This document shows positions 21,006-30,585 of a stretch of 64,000 nt of DNA, one piece after another. The notes under the pieces are model-generated. The model worked only from the letters and a program-made list of their open reading frames with translations. It had not been told where the DNA came from and ran no database searches. The DNA is taken from assembly GCF_015291885.1 (NCBI RefSeq), contig NZ_CP036186.1, positions 4,044,001-4,108,000 of the forward strand, in the 5' to 3' direction. Each line of letters starts with the position of its first letter. Within the stretch, counting starts at the first letter, position 1. A program made the position numbers and the translations under genes. Source of the stretch: Stutzerimonas stutzeri (GTDB lineage: Bacteria > Pseudomonadota > Gammaproteobacteria > Pseudomonadales > Pseudomonadaceae).

Positions 21006-21494
21006 ATGAACGAGATGCCATTGAACATTCGCCCCGCGGTGCGCGAAGACGCCGCCCTGATCCTGCGCTTCATCACCGATCTGGCGATCTACGAAAAGGC
21101 CGAGCACGAGGTCAAGACCGACGTCGCCGGGATCGAGAACAGCCTGTTCGCCGATGGCAGCACAGCCCACGGCTTGATCTGCGAGCTGGACGGCGAGCCC
21201 ATCGGCTACGCGGTGTACTTCTTCAACTACTCGACCTGGCTGGGCAAGCACGGCCTGTACCTTGAGGATCTTTACGTCACGCCACAACAACGCGGCGTCG
21301 GTGCCGGCAAGGCGCTGCTGCGCCATCTCGCCAAACTGGCGGTGGCCCGCGGCTGTGGCCGCTTCGAATGGTCGGTCCTTGACTGGAACCAGCCGGCCAT
21401 CGACTTCTACGAATCCATCGGCGCCAGGCCACAGAACGAGTGGATCGGCTACCGTCTTACCGGCGACGCGCTGACAGATTTCGCAGCAGGCTGA
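21006..21494 (+). CDS. GNAT family N-acetyltransferase
   Basis: This 162-residue acetyltransferase has the GNAT acetyl-CoA loop in YVTPQQRGVGAGKALLRHLAKLA (motif A, QRGVGAG) followed by CGRFEWSVLDWNQPAIDFYESIGA (motif B). This resembles the diamine/spermidine-acetyltransferase-like branch of bacterial GNATs. The true substrate cannot be assigned. Start at the ATG at 21006 or at the second ATG three codons on (21015); neither has a strong ribosome site. It follows the kinase gene closely, 16 bases apart. Confidence 0.88.
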   Translation: MNEMPLNIRPAVREDAALILRFITDLAIYEKAEHEVKTDVAGIENSLFADGSTAHGLICELDGEPIGYAVYFFNYSTWLGKHGLYLEDLYVTPQQRGVGAGKALLRHLAKLAVARGCGRFEWSVLDWNQPAIDFYESIGARPQNEWIGYRLTGDALTDFAAG

Positions 21495-21534
21495 TCTCCA
21501 CTAAAGCGCGCCTGCCCCATATTCCGGAGATACG

Positions 21535-22683
21535 ATGCAGCCGCGCAAACCTCGCCAGCCCTTCGCCAACGCCTGGTTCTTCCCTGCGGCGGCGCTGTAT
21601 GCGGCGTTTCTGCTGCCCGGGTCGGTCCTTATCCTACTTGGGCTGGTTCCCGCACTGCCCGGGTTGGCGACGCCCGCCGGCCACGCCCATGAAATGCTCT
21701 TCGGCTTCGCCCTCGCCGTGATCGCCGGCTACCTGCTCGGCCCGCAACCACTGCGCTTTACCCTGACATTGCTCGGCTGCTGGGCGCTGGCAAGGCTGAG
21801 CTTCCTGCTATGGCCGGGCTCGTGGCTGGCGCTGGCCAGCGCCGCAACCTTTGCTGCCGGCCTTGCCTGGAAAGTACTGCCGCGCTTTCTCGGCGCCGCG
21901 AAGAAATGGCGCAACCAGAGCGTTGCACCAGTGGTCGCCGGACTGAGTCTACTTAGCGCAATCGCTAGCGGCGGCTTTGGAGCTGGCTTCGATCGCCTCA
22001 TGCTAGAAGAGGCGCTGCTATTGATCGCGGCCCTGATGTTTTTCATGGGCGGACGGATCATTGCACCGGCCATCGCTGGCTACGCGCAAAGCCGAGGATG
22101 GCGGCTGGATGCGCGGGTCCAGCCACATATCGAAGGCACCGTGCTGATCCTGCTGGGCCTGGCCCTGCTGCTCAATCTCCTGCCTTGGTCGCTGAGCCGC
22201 CAGTTGACCGGTGTCCTGCTCGTCGCCGCAGGCGTACTCACAACGATACGTCTACTACGCTGGCGACCCTGGCGCTGCATGCGCATCGATCTACTGATTC
22301 TGCTTCTAGGCTATACCTGGCTCGCAGTTGGCCTGCTGATGCTCGGCCTGGGTACGCTGCGACCGACGCTGCCATTGAACGCAACGCTGCACGCTTTGAG
22401 CGTCGGCGCACTGGGCTGCCTGACCTTCGCGGTCATGGCCCGCACACGACTGATCTATCGTTTCCGCGATCCAACCGTCCATCCTCGGCTTCAGGCGGCA
22501 GCTCTGCTCCTAAGCCTGGCGGCTCTTGCTCGCGTACTACCAGCTCTGCTGAACCAGCCTCAGCAGGGCTGGTTGCTGCTCGCAGCCGGCTGCTGGTCGC
22601 TGGCCTTTCTTACACTGGTGCTGCTGCTATGGCGCTGTCGCGATGCGCACGCCGATAGTCCGCGCCACCCGACTGACCGCTGA
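21535..22683 (+). CDS. NnrS family haem-copper membrane protein
   Basis: This 382-residue very hydrophobic protein has about 12 membrane segments and the NnrS features HAHEMLFGFALAVIAGYLLG near residues 46-65 and later LHALSVGALGCLTFAVMARTRL. NnrS proteins contain haem and copper and are associated with denitrification and nitric-oxide tolerance. That fits the denitrifying P. stutzeri group, although no denitrification gene lies in this window. A CCGGAGA ribosome site precedes the ATG at 21535. The Leu/Ala-rich sequence makes distant homology noisy, but the motifs are clear. Confidence 0.87.
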   Translation: MQPRKPRQPFANAWFFPAAALYAAFLLPGSVLILLGLVPALPGLATPAGHAHEMLFGFALAVIAGYLLGPQPLRFTLTLLGCWALARLSFLLWPGSWLALASAATFAAGLAWKVLPRFLGAAKKWRNQSVAPVVAGLSLLSAIASGGFGAGFDRLMLEEALLLIAALMFFMGGRIIAPAIAGYAQSRGWRLDARVQPHIEGTVLILLGLALLLNLLPWSLSRQLTGVLLVAAGVLTTIRLLRWRPWRCMRIDLLILLLGYTWLAVGLLMLGLGTLRPTLPLNATLHALSVGALGCLTFAVMARTRLIYRFRDPTVHPRLQAAALLLSLAALARVLPALLNQPQQGWLLLAAGCWSLAFLTLVLLLWRCRDAHADSPRHPTDR

Positions 22684-22774
22684 GTCATCGCTCGGAACTC
22701 TCGGGGATTACGCTTGACCTACATGCAGCCGGTGGCGAATTCCTTTTACGTCTGCCGTACTCACCGAGGCCTGC

Positions 22775-23302
22775 ATGACCGACCTGCGCACCCTGCTGCT
22801 GAATCAGGACACCCAGGGCGCCGAGCTCTTCGACTCGCCCAAGGAACGCCTGATCTTCTACCGCTCCGAAATTCACTTCGAGTCCACACTGCTGGCAGAT
22901 CGCACCAGCACCTACCTGTCATCACAGTCGTTCCTGATGATCGCGTTCGCCTCATCCATGGCCAACAGCAACCCCGAATGGGGCGACCTGTTCCGCTTAG
23001 TAGTGCCGGCAATTCTCTCCGTGCTGGGTTTGATCACCTCGCTCCATGCCATGCCCGGCATCAAATCGAATTTCGAGGTGATCGAGCGCTGGCATCAGAA
23101 GCAGTCCGAGCTCCTGCAGCTCGAAGGCCGCGTGGGCATGCTGCCGAACAACGAGTCGGCCCTGTTCGGCGAGGGCACCAGCCCGGTAGGCGGACCTCGC
23201 TACAAACGCACCCTACTGTTCTCGCTGCGTACGCCCATCATTTTCTCGCTGGTGTGGGCCGCATTCGGCCTGCTGTGCCTGGCACTGAGCTTCATGGACT
23301 GA
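22775..23302 (+). CDS. Unrecognised small membrane protein
   Basis: I do not recognise this 175-residue protein. It has a hydrophilic N terminus (1-45), a weak hydrophobic stretch at about 51-62, a strong membrane helix at about 72-92, a charged cytosolic loop with a WHQKQSELLQLEGRVGML helix (about 106-122), and a second strong membrane helix at about 153-173. The layout, two helices with a long amphipathic linker, is reminiscent of SLATT/RipA-like membrane proteins, but no motif proves it. It stands alone between the NnrS gene and a small acidic protein gene. Confidence 0.7.
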   Translation: MTDLRTLLLNQDTQGAELFDSPKERLIFYRSEIHFESTLLADRTSTYLSSQSFLMIAFASSMANSNPEWGDLFRLVVPAILSVLGLITSLHAMPGIKSNFEVIERWHQKQSELLQLEGRVGMLPNNESALFGEGTSPVGGPRYKRTLLFSLRTPIIFSLVWAAFGLLCLALSFMD

Positions 23303-23364
23303 GCCGCAGCATTGCCCCGACGGCTGCCAGATGCTTAGCTGAGGGCATCCATACGGAGGAGCCC

Positions 23365-23808
23365 ATGTCCGAATCAGACCGCCCCCGCTTTCGCATCGAT
23401 GCTGATCGCCAGGCAGCCCAGCGCCGGGTACGCTACGTCGAAACCAATCGGCCGGACGACGGCAGCTGCACGATCTGTCAGCTGGACGAGGAGAATCCGG
23501 CACCGCTCGACGAGAACCCCGCCATGGCCCAAGACACACCCAGCAACGAAGAAAACGAAGCCTTTGCCGAGTCCACGTTGATCCAGGCAATCGAGAATCA
23601 GCTCGAAGCCGGCGAACCGGCGGCTACCCAGGCCACCCTTAACAAGTTGACCCTGGTCGGCTACGAGCGCGACGAATGTCTGCAGATGATGGCGCTGGTT
23701 CTGGCTCACGAAATCAACGCGATGCTCAGTGAGGACCGCCCATTCGACGGGGCTGCCTACGAGGCCATGTTGCGTAACCTGCCGCAAATGCCTGAAACAC
23801 CCGAATAA
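23365..23808 (+). CDS. Acidic conserved hypothetical protein
   Basis: I do not recognise a function for this 147-residue protein. It has a disordered, acidic N-terminal half containing a lone CTIC pair (residues about 34-37) and a helical C-terminal half with YERDECLQMMALVLAHEINAML and FDGAAYEAMLRNLPQMP, similar in style to short Pseudomonas proteins of unknown function. The ATG at 23365 has a GGAGGA ribosome site 6-8 bases upstream. It probably acts in the cytosol. It lies 62 bases after the membrane-protein gene and may share its transcript. Confidence 0.75.
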   Translation: MSESDRPRFRIDADRQAAQRRVRYVETNRPDDGSCTICQLDEENPAPLDENPAMAQDTPSNEENEAFAESTLIQAIENQLEAGEPAATQATLNKLTLVGYERDECLQMMALVLAHEINAMLSEDRPFDGAAYEAMLRNLPQMPETPE

Positions 23809-23886
23809 GATCTGGATCAAGGCAGGGCCAACGGCAGCATCTACACTCAGCAAACAGGGCACGAGCCCACCATCCGAGGAGCGAGC

Positions 23887-24132
23887 ATGTCGTATACCCC
23901 TGAGTTGGTCGCCGAACTGGAAGTACTTCGACAGTTCAATCTGGAAAATCTGCAGGAAGGGCTGAAGGTGCATCACGAAGCCGGCCCCGCTACCGTCGCC
24001 GCTTTCGGCCGCCTGCACAGCAAAGGCCTTATCACTCAAGCCGACGGCGGATATCTCACCAGCCTGGGCCGCGACGCGGCCGAACAGGCGCAGACGTTGC
24101 TCACCATCCTTTCCGAAACCGTAACGGCCTGA
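23887..24132 (+). CDS. TIGR02647-type small protein
   Basis: This 81-residue protein begins MSYTPELVAELEVLRQFNLE and ends with GLITQADGGYLTSLGRDAAEQAQTLLTIL, the full pattern of the TIGR02647 family, found next to cyaA in Pseudomonas. The C-terminal part looks like a winged-helix wing (LITQADGGYLTSLGRDA), so DNA binding is possible, but no function is established. A GAGGAGC ribosome site precedes the ATG. It is 150 bases upstream of cyaA in the same direction. Confidence 0.85.
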   Translation: MSYTPELVAELEVLRQFNLENLQEGLKVHHEAGPATVAAFGRLHSKGLITQADGGYLTSLGRDAAEQAQTLLTILSETVTA

Positions 24133-24282
24133 AACTCCCCTTGCGTTCTGCTCCACCCGCTCAGGGTCGGCTAATGCCGGCCCTGGCCGCTGGTCGCCTC
24201 CTACTGATAAACCCGCGCCGCGCCTCAAGCCTTGCCCTAATCGGCCGATGAATTGGAGTTAGTCTCGCCTGCACGAAGCACC

Positions 24283-27105
24283 ATGATCCGCAATCAGCAC
24301 ATCCAACCAATTCTTGAGGAAGGCATCGATCGCAAGGTGCTAGCCACGCTGCGGGCTCGCTTTCTCGCAGTTAATAGCGCACGGCTGGAACGCGCCCTGC
24401 TAGGCATGTCCACCCGCCAACAGCAAGTACTCAAGCTGTTGCCGCTGCTTTTTCACGTCAACCATCCGATCTTTCCCGGCTACGTATCGGCTACCACGCC
24501 CGCCGGCCTCGCTCACTTCGAGCCGGATGCCGAGCAGCTCGCGGAGGCTCAGCGCCTTAGCCGCTCGTTTACCTACAAACCAGTGCGCGGCAACTCCCCC
24601 CAGCCGATACTCGGCCTGTTCCTCATGGGCAGCCTGGGCACAGTGGCGCAGGACGAACACAGCGATCTGGATGTGTGGGTGTGCCACGACCCGGCACTGG
24701 ACGCCAAACAGATCGCGGAATTACGCCGAAAGTGCGAGCTGTTGCAGGTCTGGGCGGCGAGTCAGGGCAGCGAAGCGCACTTCTTTCTGGTCGACCCCCT
24801 GCGCTTCAGCCAAGGCCAGCGCGACGCCAAGCTAACCTCCGATGACTGCGGCACCACTCAGCACTACCTGCTGCTCGACGAGTTCTACCGCACCGCACTC
24901 TGGCTCGGCGGACGCACGCCATTGTGGTGGCTGGTACCCGATTACGAAGAACATCGCTACGAGGAGTATGTAGCAACGCTGCTGGCCAAACGCTTCGTGC
25001 GTGCCGACGAGGTGCTCGACCTCGGTCATCTTGGCCGTGTACCACCCGGTGAATTCGTCGGTGCCGGGCTCTGGCAGCTCTACAAGGCCATCGCCGCGCC
25101 ATACAAATCGCTGTTCAAGCTGCTTCTGGTTGAGGTGTATGCCAGCCAGTATCCGCAACTGCGTTGCCTGGCGCTGGATTTCAAACAGGCCATCTATCAC
25201 GGCCGAATCGAATTGGACGAGCTCGACCCCTACATCGCTGCCTATCAGGCCATCGAGCATTATCTGAGCGATCCTAGCGATCACGAACGCTTGGAACTGG
25301 CCCGTCGCTGCCTGTATCTGAAGATCAACCGTCCGCTGAGCCGACCACCAGTCAACCGCAACAAGAGCTGGCAGCGAACCTTGCTCGAGCGCCTGACCCG
25401 ATCCTGGCACTGGGAAGAGCGGCAGTTGGTGCTGCTCGACAATCGCAGCCGTTGGAAAGTGAGGCAAGTCAGCCAGGAGCGCCGGGCGCTGGTCAACGAA
25501 CTGACCTATGGCTATCGCTTTCTCAGCGACTTCACTCGTCGCTTGCAGGCGACCAGCCCACTCACCAGCCGCGATCTCGGCGTACTCGGCCGCCGTCTTT
25601 ACGCAGCCATCGAGCGCAAAGCCGGAAAAGTTGAGGTGGTGAATCTCGGCATTTCGCCGGATATGGCCGAAGACAGTCTGACCCTGGTCCATGGCTATGA
25701 CGCTGCGGGCAACGTGCATTGGTCGCTCTACCAGGGCCAGCTCACTGCGCCGGAGCTACCCAATTTCGCCCCCCTGAAACGCTCTCGCGAACTGGTCACG
25801 CTGCTTGCCTGGTGCCACCGCAACGGGGTAGTGGATGCCACCACCCATTTGTCGCTGTTCCCTGGTGACAGCGGCCTGAGCGAGGCAGAGCTATTCGCCC
25901 TGTTCAGTGATCTGCGCCGTGCGCTGCCGATGCCACTCTCTCAGGTCGACGAGGAAGCGCTACTGGCGGCGAGCAATCCCAGTCGCGTGCTGCTACTGGT
26001 CAATGTCGGCCGGGACCCCACCCTGCAGGCACCTGCAGGGCTGGTGAACGGTGAACAGTCGATCCTGAGTATAGCGCCGGAGAACCTGGTGCTCAGCGTG
26101 GATCAGGTGACGCTCAACAGCTGGAACGAGATGCTGGTGACCCGCTACGAAGGACCGAGGGCACTGCCGCTGTGCCTGCGCGATTACCTGGACAGTCTTG
26201 ATCCTGCCGCAGAGCCACCACAGCTGCAGGTCTTCTGCTTCGCGCGCAACCGCGGGCAGGCCATCACGCGCCGGGTAGAACAGATTTTCGATGATGCCCG
26301 GCGAAGCCTTGGCCGCACTGCTCATGGGCGCTACCTGCTGCAGGTTCGCCAGCATTTTCATATGGTGCAACGCGATACGAACGAACTGCGGCTGACCAAT
26401 CTGGTCGACCGCGCCGCGCTGTACGAGCACTTGGGCGAAGCGCACCACAGCTATAGCCCGCTCCAGCTCGATAGAGCGGCGCTAGAGGGGGATGATCTGG
26501 CGCTGATTCTCGCTCAGGGGCGGCCGGGCTGCGTGCAGGTTTTCTATCGCACCTTCGGAGATACCGCTGAACTCAGCGTGCTCGATGAATGCAATGCACT
26601 CTGGCGCCAACAACTGCCCTATCGCGACGAGCGCACGCTGCTGCGCCCATTGATGCGCTTCCTCGAGTCGATGCTCTTTCGGCGCAATGCCCAGCAGCTC
26701 GATCCAGCCAGGGAGCTGGTCGACCCAACAATTTTCTTCTATCGCATCCAACCCGGACAGGGCGCACACCCGTCGCAGCTCGAAAGACGACCAGCGCCAC
26801 ACGGCGAGATCAATGACCCGTTCTACGATGTACAAGCCATCGTCGAAGCCGGCGAGAGCGGCCGTTCACAGGTCACGCTGTACTGCAACCATCAGGAGTT
26901 TTCCGGGCTGGAGTACGGCACCGAGCTGTTTGCAGCAGTGGCACAGGCCATCATTTCCCGCCGCCGCGATGGCGAGCGCTACCCTTGCTACATCACCGAC
27001 CTCGACCTCACGGGCCTGCACGGCAATAACCGTAGCCAAACGGTGCAGTACCTGCGTTACAAATCTCGCTTGGAAGCGGCGATCAACGCAGCGATCGAGG
27101 CGTGA
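24283..27105 (+). CDS. cyaA: Class I adenylate cyclase
   Basis: This 940-residue protein is full-size class I adenylate cyclase, making cAMP for Vfr/CRP signalling. The catalytic N-terminal part has the nucleotidyltransferase motif GSLGTVAQDEHSDLDVWVC (about 119-137) and the HPIFPGYVS segment upstream. The long C-terminal regulatory region extends to the end. The ATG at 24283 giving MIRNQHIQPILEEGID was chosen; ten upstream residues are unconserved. It is the last gene of the rightward group and converges on rnk across 152 bases in which I see no clear terminator. Confidence 0.96.
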   Translation: MIRNQHIQPILEEGIDRKVLATLRARFLAVNSARLERALLGMSTRQQQVLKLLPLLFHVNHPIFPGYVSATTPAGLAHFEPDAEQLAEAQRLSRSFTYKPVRGNSPQPILGLFLMGSLGTVAQDEHSDLDVWVCHDPALDAKQIAELRRKCELLQVWAASQGSEAHFFLVDPLRFSQGQRDAKLTSDDCGTTQHYLLLDEFYRTALWLGGRTPLWWLVPDYEEHRYEEYVATLLAKRFVRADEVLDLGHLGRVPPGEFVGAGLWQLYKAIAAPYKSLFKLLLVEVYASQYPQLRCLALDFKQAIYHGRIELDELDPYIAAYQAIEHYLSDPSDHERLELARRCLYLKINRPLSRPPVNRNKSWQRTLLERLTRSWHWEERQLVLLDNRSRWKVRQVSQERRALVNELTYGYRFLSDFTRRLQATSPLTSRDLGVLGRRLYAAIERKAGKVEVVNLGISPDMAEDSLTLVHGYDAAGNVHWSLYQGQLTAPELPNFAPLKRSRELVTLLAWCHRNGVVDATTHLSLFPGDSGLSEAELFALFSDLRRALPMPLSQVDEEALLAASNPSRVLLLVNVGRDPTLQAPAGLVNGEQSILSIAPENLVLSVDQVTLNSWNEMLVTRYEGPRALPLCLRDYLDSLDPAAEPPQLQVFCFARNRGQAITRRVEQIFDDARRSLGRTAHGRYLLQVRQHFHMVQRDTNELRLTNLVDRAALYEHLGEAHHSYSPLQLDRAALEGDDLALILAQGRPGCVQVFYRTFGDTAELSVLDECNALWRQQLPYRDERTLLRPLMRFLESMLFRRNAQQLDPARELVDPTIFFYRIQPGQGAHPSQLERRPAPHGEINDPFYDVQAIVEAGESGRSQVTLYCNHQEFSGLEYGTELFAAVAQAIISRRRDGERYPCYITDLDLTGLHGNNRSQTVQYLRYKSRLEAAINAAIEA

Positions 27106-27257
27106 TCGGACAGGCTTAATGGCGACTGATTGAGCCAGACCGCGAGGTGCACCAGCAATCGCCATACCCAATAGCCGTGCTGGACTGGACGAACGAAGGG
27201 ACGGCGAGCCCGACCACTGCGGCGGCAATCGGGCAACAGGGCAGTGCGCGTCAACCG

Positions 27258-27662
27258 TCAGAAAGGATCGCCAGCCGCTTCAGGCTGATACTCGATGGCG
27301 AGCAGGGTCAGCTTGATGATCTTTCCGGCCGGGGTTGGCCAGTCGATGTGCTGGCCGACGCTCATACCCAGCAGCGCGGTTCCCACTGGAGCCAGGACGG
27401 ACACGGTTCCTTCCTTGCCAGCGTCGTGGGGGTAGACCAGCGTCAGGTGATATTCCTTGCCACTCCCCTCGTCGAGGCAATGCACACGCGAGTTCATGGT
27501 GACGACACCGGCAGGCATCTCGCTGCGTTCCACGATCTGCGCCCGCGACAGTTCCTGCTCGAGCGCTTCGGCGGCCGGACCGTAGTCGTCCAGGCTGTCG
27601 AGCAGCCGCTCAAGGCGCTGCAGATCGAGTTGGGTAAGGATGATCGGCGGTGCACTGGTCAT
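27258..27662 (-). CDS. rnk: Regulator of nucleoside diphosphate kinase Rnk
   Basis: This 134-residue GreA/GreB-related protein has an N-terminal helical arm (ILTQLDLQRLERLLDSL) and a C-terminal FKBP-like domain with YPHDAGKEGTVSVLAPVGTALLG. Rnk binds RNA polymerase near the secondary channel and in Pseudomonas influences Ndk and alginate levels. The start MTSAPPIIL (ATG at 27662) gives the family length; open sequence upstream of it extends into the terminator region. A cyaY terminator hairpin at 27707-27732 lies just upstream. Confidence 0.95.
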   Translation of the reverse strand: MTSAPPIILTQLDLQRLERLLDSLDDYGPAAEALEQELSRAQIVERSEMPAGVVTMNSRVHCLDEGSGKEYHLTLVYPHDAGKEGTVSVLAPVGTALLGMSVGQHIDWPTPAGKIIKLTLLAIEYQPEAAGDPF

Positions 27663-27706
27663 GGGTTCTGGCAAGCTCCTGGGAAAAGTCAAAAGACGAA
27701 AAAAGC

Positions 27707-27732
27707 AAAACCCCGCCCGAAGGCGGGGTTTT
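27707..27732 (-). terminator. Intrinsic terminator downstream of cyaY
   Basis: An 11-bp perfect stem (27707-27717 with 27722-27732, loop CGAA) with A/T ends lies between cyaY and rnk, both read leftward. On the minus strand the T-rich side follows the GC stem, so it should end cyaY transcription and insulate rnk. Confidence 0.88.
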
Positions 27733-27822
27733 GTTGACCTGCGAGAGACACTATCACAGCAGCCCGAATAAGCAAGGCCCCTGCCTGCAGCCCCGGGAAA
27801 CGGGGCCTGCAGGTGTCATGAG

Positions 27823-28155
27823 TCAGATATCCTCGAACTCCATGGCTTCGCCGCCCTGCTCCAGCGTCACCCGCGTCAGCAGTTCGCCGAGGCGCTCACC
27901 GCTGGCATCGCACAGCCACAGCTCGCTGCCTTCGTCATAGTCGAAATGAAAGCCGCCAGAGCGCGCCGCGACCCACAGCTGACGCAGCGCGGGCTGTCGG
28001 CTAAGGATCAGCTGGCTGCCGTTATCGAAACGCACGGTCAGCACACCACCGGAATTTTCCAGGTCCACGTCCATGCTGGTGTCATCGAACACGTCTTCGA
28101 CGCTCTCCTGCACAGCATCGACCAGATCGTGATAACGGGCTTCGCTCAGGCTCAT
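27823..28155 (-). CDS. cyaY: Frataxin homologue CyaY
   Basis: This 110-residue cytosolic protein has the frataxin fold: an acidic first helix (EARYHDLVDAVQESVEDVFDD), then strands including VLTVRFDNGSQLILSRQPALRQLWVA and FHFDYDEGSELWL. CyaY binds iron on its acidic ridge and tunes iron-sulfur cluster assembly by IscS. It is transcribed leftward, divergent from lptM, and is followed by a strong terminator. Adjacency to cyaA, lptM and lysA is the usual gammaproteobacterial order. Confidence 0.95.
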   Translation of the reverse strand: MSLSEARYHDLVDAVQESVEDVFDDTSMDVDLENSGGVLTVRFDNGSQLILSRQPALRQLWVAARSGGFHFDYDEGSELWLCDASGERLGELLTRVTLEQGGEAMEFEDI

Positions 28156-28343
28156 GCAACACTTCCTCGATTGTTCTGCGCGCGGCGCTGGCCGGGCGCG
28201 ATGGCGGCGAGCTTAGCAGGGCGCAACCGGATCAAGCGAGTCGCCTGCCGGCACAGCCGCCGTGTGGCGTGCTGCTCGCATAGGCAATCCGCCGGGTGCT
28301 GGGTATACTCCGGTGATTAGATTTTTCAAGGATTCCAGCCCCC

Positions 28344-28484
28344 ATGAAGCGCCTCCTGCTTCCCTTCATCGCCCTCGCCGTCTTCGCCGCCGCGCTCAGC
28401 GGTTGTGGCCAGAAAGGTCCGCTGTACCTGCCGGATGACGAGCAAACCGTCAAAGAACGTTCCAAAGACCGTTTCGAACTCTAA
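28344..28484 (+). CDS. lptM: Small LPS-transport lipoprotein LptM (YifL/LppL)
   Basis: This 46-residue lipoprotein has a signal peptide ([19 protein letters not shown]) and lipobox ending at Cys in LSGC, followed directly by the family hallmark GQKGPLYLP. LptM was shown in E. coli to help LptD assemble in the outer membrane. It lies 12 bases before lysA, whose strong AAAGGAGG ribosome site overlaps its stop codon (TAA at 28482-28484), so it is the first gene of lptM-lysA-dapF. Confidence 0.93.
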   Translation: MKRLLLPFIALAVFAAALSGCGQKGPLYLPDDEQTVKERSKDRFEL

Positions 28485-28496
28485 AGGAGGCTGTTC

Positions 28497-29744
28497 ATGG
28501 AGGCCTTCTCGTACCGCGACGGTCAACTCTTCGCGGAAGGCGTGGCACTGCCCGCACTTGCGCAACGCTTCGGCACCCCGACCTACGTCTACTCCCGCGC
28601 GCACATCGAGGCCCAGTACCGGGCCTATGCCGATGCGCTCGAAGGCATGCCGCATCTGGTCTGCTTCGCCGTCAAAGCCAATTCGAACCTTGGCGTGCTG
28701 AACGTGCTGGCGCGCCTTGGCGCCGGCTTCGACATCGTCTCGCGCGGTGAACTGGAGCGCGTGCTGGCCGCCGGGGGGCAGCCGGACCGTATCGTCTTCT
28801 CCGGCGTCGGCAAGACCCGTGACGACATGCGTCGCGCATTGGAAGTCGGCGTGCACTGCTTCAACGTGGAATCCACCGACGAGCTGGAGCGCCTGCAGCA
28901 GGTCGCCGCCGAGCTCGGCAAAAAGGCGCCGGTATCGCTGCGGGTCAATCCTGACGTCGATGCCGGCACCCACCCGTACATTTCCACCGGTCTGAAAGAG
29001 AACAAGTTCGGCATCGATATCGACAACGCCGAGGCGGTCTATGCACGCGCAGCCGAGTTGCCGAACCTGGAAGTGGTCGGCGTCGATTGCCATATCGGTT
29101 CGCAGCTGACCAGCCTGCCGCCCTTCCTCGATGCGCTCGCTCGCCTGCTCGCACTGACCGATCGACTCGCCGCACGCGGCATCCAGATCAGCCATCTGGA
29201 CCTCGGTGGCGGCCTTGGCGTGCGTTACCGCGACGAGCAACCACCGCTGGCCGGCGACTACATCCAGGCCGTGCGCCAGCGCATCGAAGGCCGCGGGCTG
29301 GCATTGGTATTCGAGCCGGGCCGCTCCATCGTCGCCAACGCAGGCGTACTGCTGACGCGCGTGGAATACCTCAAGCACACCGCGCACAAGGATTTTGCCA
29401 TCGTCGATGCGGCGATGAACGACCTGATCCGTCCGGCGCTGTACCAGGCGTGGATGAACGTCATAGCGGTGCAGCCCCACGAAGGCGATACGCGCCGCTA
29501 CGACATCGTCGGACCGATCTGCGAGACCGGCGACTTCCTCGCCAAGGATCGTGAGCTGGCGCTGGTCGAAGGCGACCTGCTGGCGGTGTGTTCGGCCGGT
29601 GCCTACGGCTTCGTCATGAGTTCCAACTACAACACCCGTGGCCGCGCCGCCGAGGTGCTGGTGGACGGTGACCAGGCGTTCGAAGTGCGCCGTCGCGAGA
29701 GCGTTCAGGAGCTATACGCCGGCGAAAGCCTGCTGCCCACTTGA
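28497..29744 (+). CDS. lysA: Diaminopimelate decarboxylase
   Basis: Last step of lysine synthesis: decarboxylates meso-diaminopimelate using PLP. The 415-residue protein has the PLP lysine in [14 protein letters not shown] (about residue 60), the HIGSQL substrate segment and the GGGLGVRY phosphate-binding loop, with the cross-subunit cysteine in [11 protein letters not shown]. The ribosome site AAAGGAGG is nearly ideal. It is followed by dapF, which makes its substrate, so the pair works in order on one transcript. Confidence 0.97.
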   Translation: MEAFSYRDGQLFAEGVALPALAQRFGTPTYVYSRAHIEAQYRAYADALEGMPHLVCFAVKANSNLGVLNVLARLGAGFDIVSRGELERVLAAGGQPDRIVFSGVGKTRDDMRRALEVGVHCFNVESTDELERLQQVAAELGKKAPVSLRVNPDVDAGTHPYISTGLKENKFGIDIDNAEAVYARAAELPNLEVVGVDCHIGSQLTSLPPFLDALARLLALTDRLAARGIQISHLDLGGGLGVRYRDEQPPLAGDYIQAVRQRIEGRGLALVFEPGRSIVANAGVLLTRVEYLKHTAHKDFAIVDAAMNDLIRPALYQAWMNVIAVQPHEGDTRRYDIVGPICETGDFLAKDRELALVEGDLLAVCSAGAYGFVMSSNYNTRGRAAEVLVDGDQAFEVRRRESVQELYAGESLLPT

Positions 29745-29754
29745 GGCCAAGATC

Positions 29755-30585
29755 ATGCTTCTGCGCTTTACCAAGATGCACGGTCTGGGCAACGACTTCA
29801 TGGTCATCGACCTCGTCAGCCAGCACGCGCACATCCAGCCCAAGCACGCCAAGCAGTGGGGCGACCGCCACACCGGTGTCGGCTTCGATCAGCTGCTGAT
29901 CGTCGAGCCGCCGCAAAACCCGGACGTGGATTTTCGCTACCGCATCTTCAATTCCGACGGTTCGGAAGTGGAGCAGTGCGGCAACGGTGCGCGCTGCTTC
30001 GCTCGCTTCGTGGTCGACAAGCGCCTGACCGTCAAACGCAAGATCAAGGTCGAAACCAAGGGCGGCATCATCGAACTGGATATCCGCCCTGACGGCCAGA
30101 TCCGGGTCGACATGGGCCCGCCACGCCTGGTGCCAGCAGATATCCCTTTCCAGGCCGAGCAGGAAGCCCTGAGCTATCCGCTCGAAGTCGATGGCCAGCG
30201 CGTCGAGCTGGCCGTCGTATCCATGGGCAACCCCCATGCGGTGCTGCGCGTAGATTGTGTCGAGCAGGCGCCGGTGCACGAGCTGGGCCCGAAGATCGAA
30301 CATCACTCGCGTTTTCCACAACGGGTCAACGTCGGCTTTTTGCAGGTCGTCGACCGCCATCATGCGCGCCTGCGCGTATGGGAGCGCGGTGCCGGGGAAA
30401 CCCAGGCCTGCGGCACCGGCGCCTGTGCTGCGGCAGTGGCCGCCATTCGCCAGGGCTGGATGGACTCGCCCGTGCAGCTCGACCTGACTGGCGGCCGTCT
30501 GTCCATCGAATGGGCAGGCCCCGGACAGCCGGTTATGATGACCGGCCCCGCCGTTCGTGTATTTGAAGGACAGGTTCGCCTATGA
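29755..30585 (+). CDS. dapF: Diaminopimelate epimerase
   Basis: Converts LL- to meso-diaminopimelate for lysine and peptidoglycan. The 276-residue protein has the two catalytic cysteines in [16 protein letters not shown] (about 60-75) and [13 protein letters not shown] (about 218-230). The ATG at 29755 gives [20 protein letters not shown], the family start. It begins 10 bases after lysA and its TGA overlaps the ATG of the DUF484 gene (30582-30585). Confidence 0.97.
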   Translation: MLLRFTKMHGLGNDFMVIDLVSQHAHIQPKHAKQWGDRHTGVGFDQLLIVEPPQNPDVDFRYRIFNSDGSEVEQCGNGARCFARFVVDKRLTVKRKIKVETKGGIIELDIRPDGQIRVDMGPPRLVPADIPFQAEQEALSYPLEVDGQRVELAVVSMGNPHAVLRVDCVEQAPVHELGPKIEHHSRFPQRVNVGFLQVVDRHHARLRVWERGAGETQACGTGACAAAVAAIRQGWMDSPVQLDLTGGRLSIEWAGPGQPVMMTGPAVRVFEGQVRL

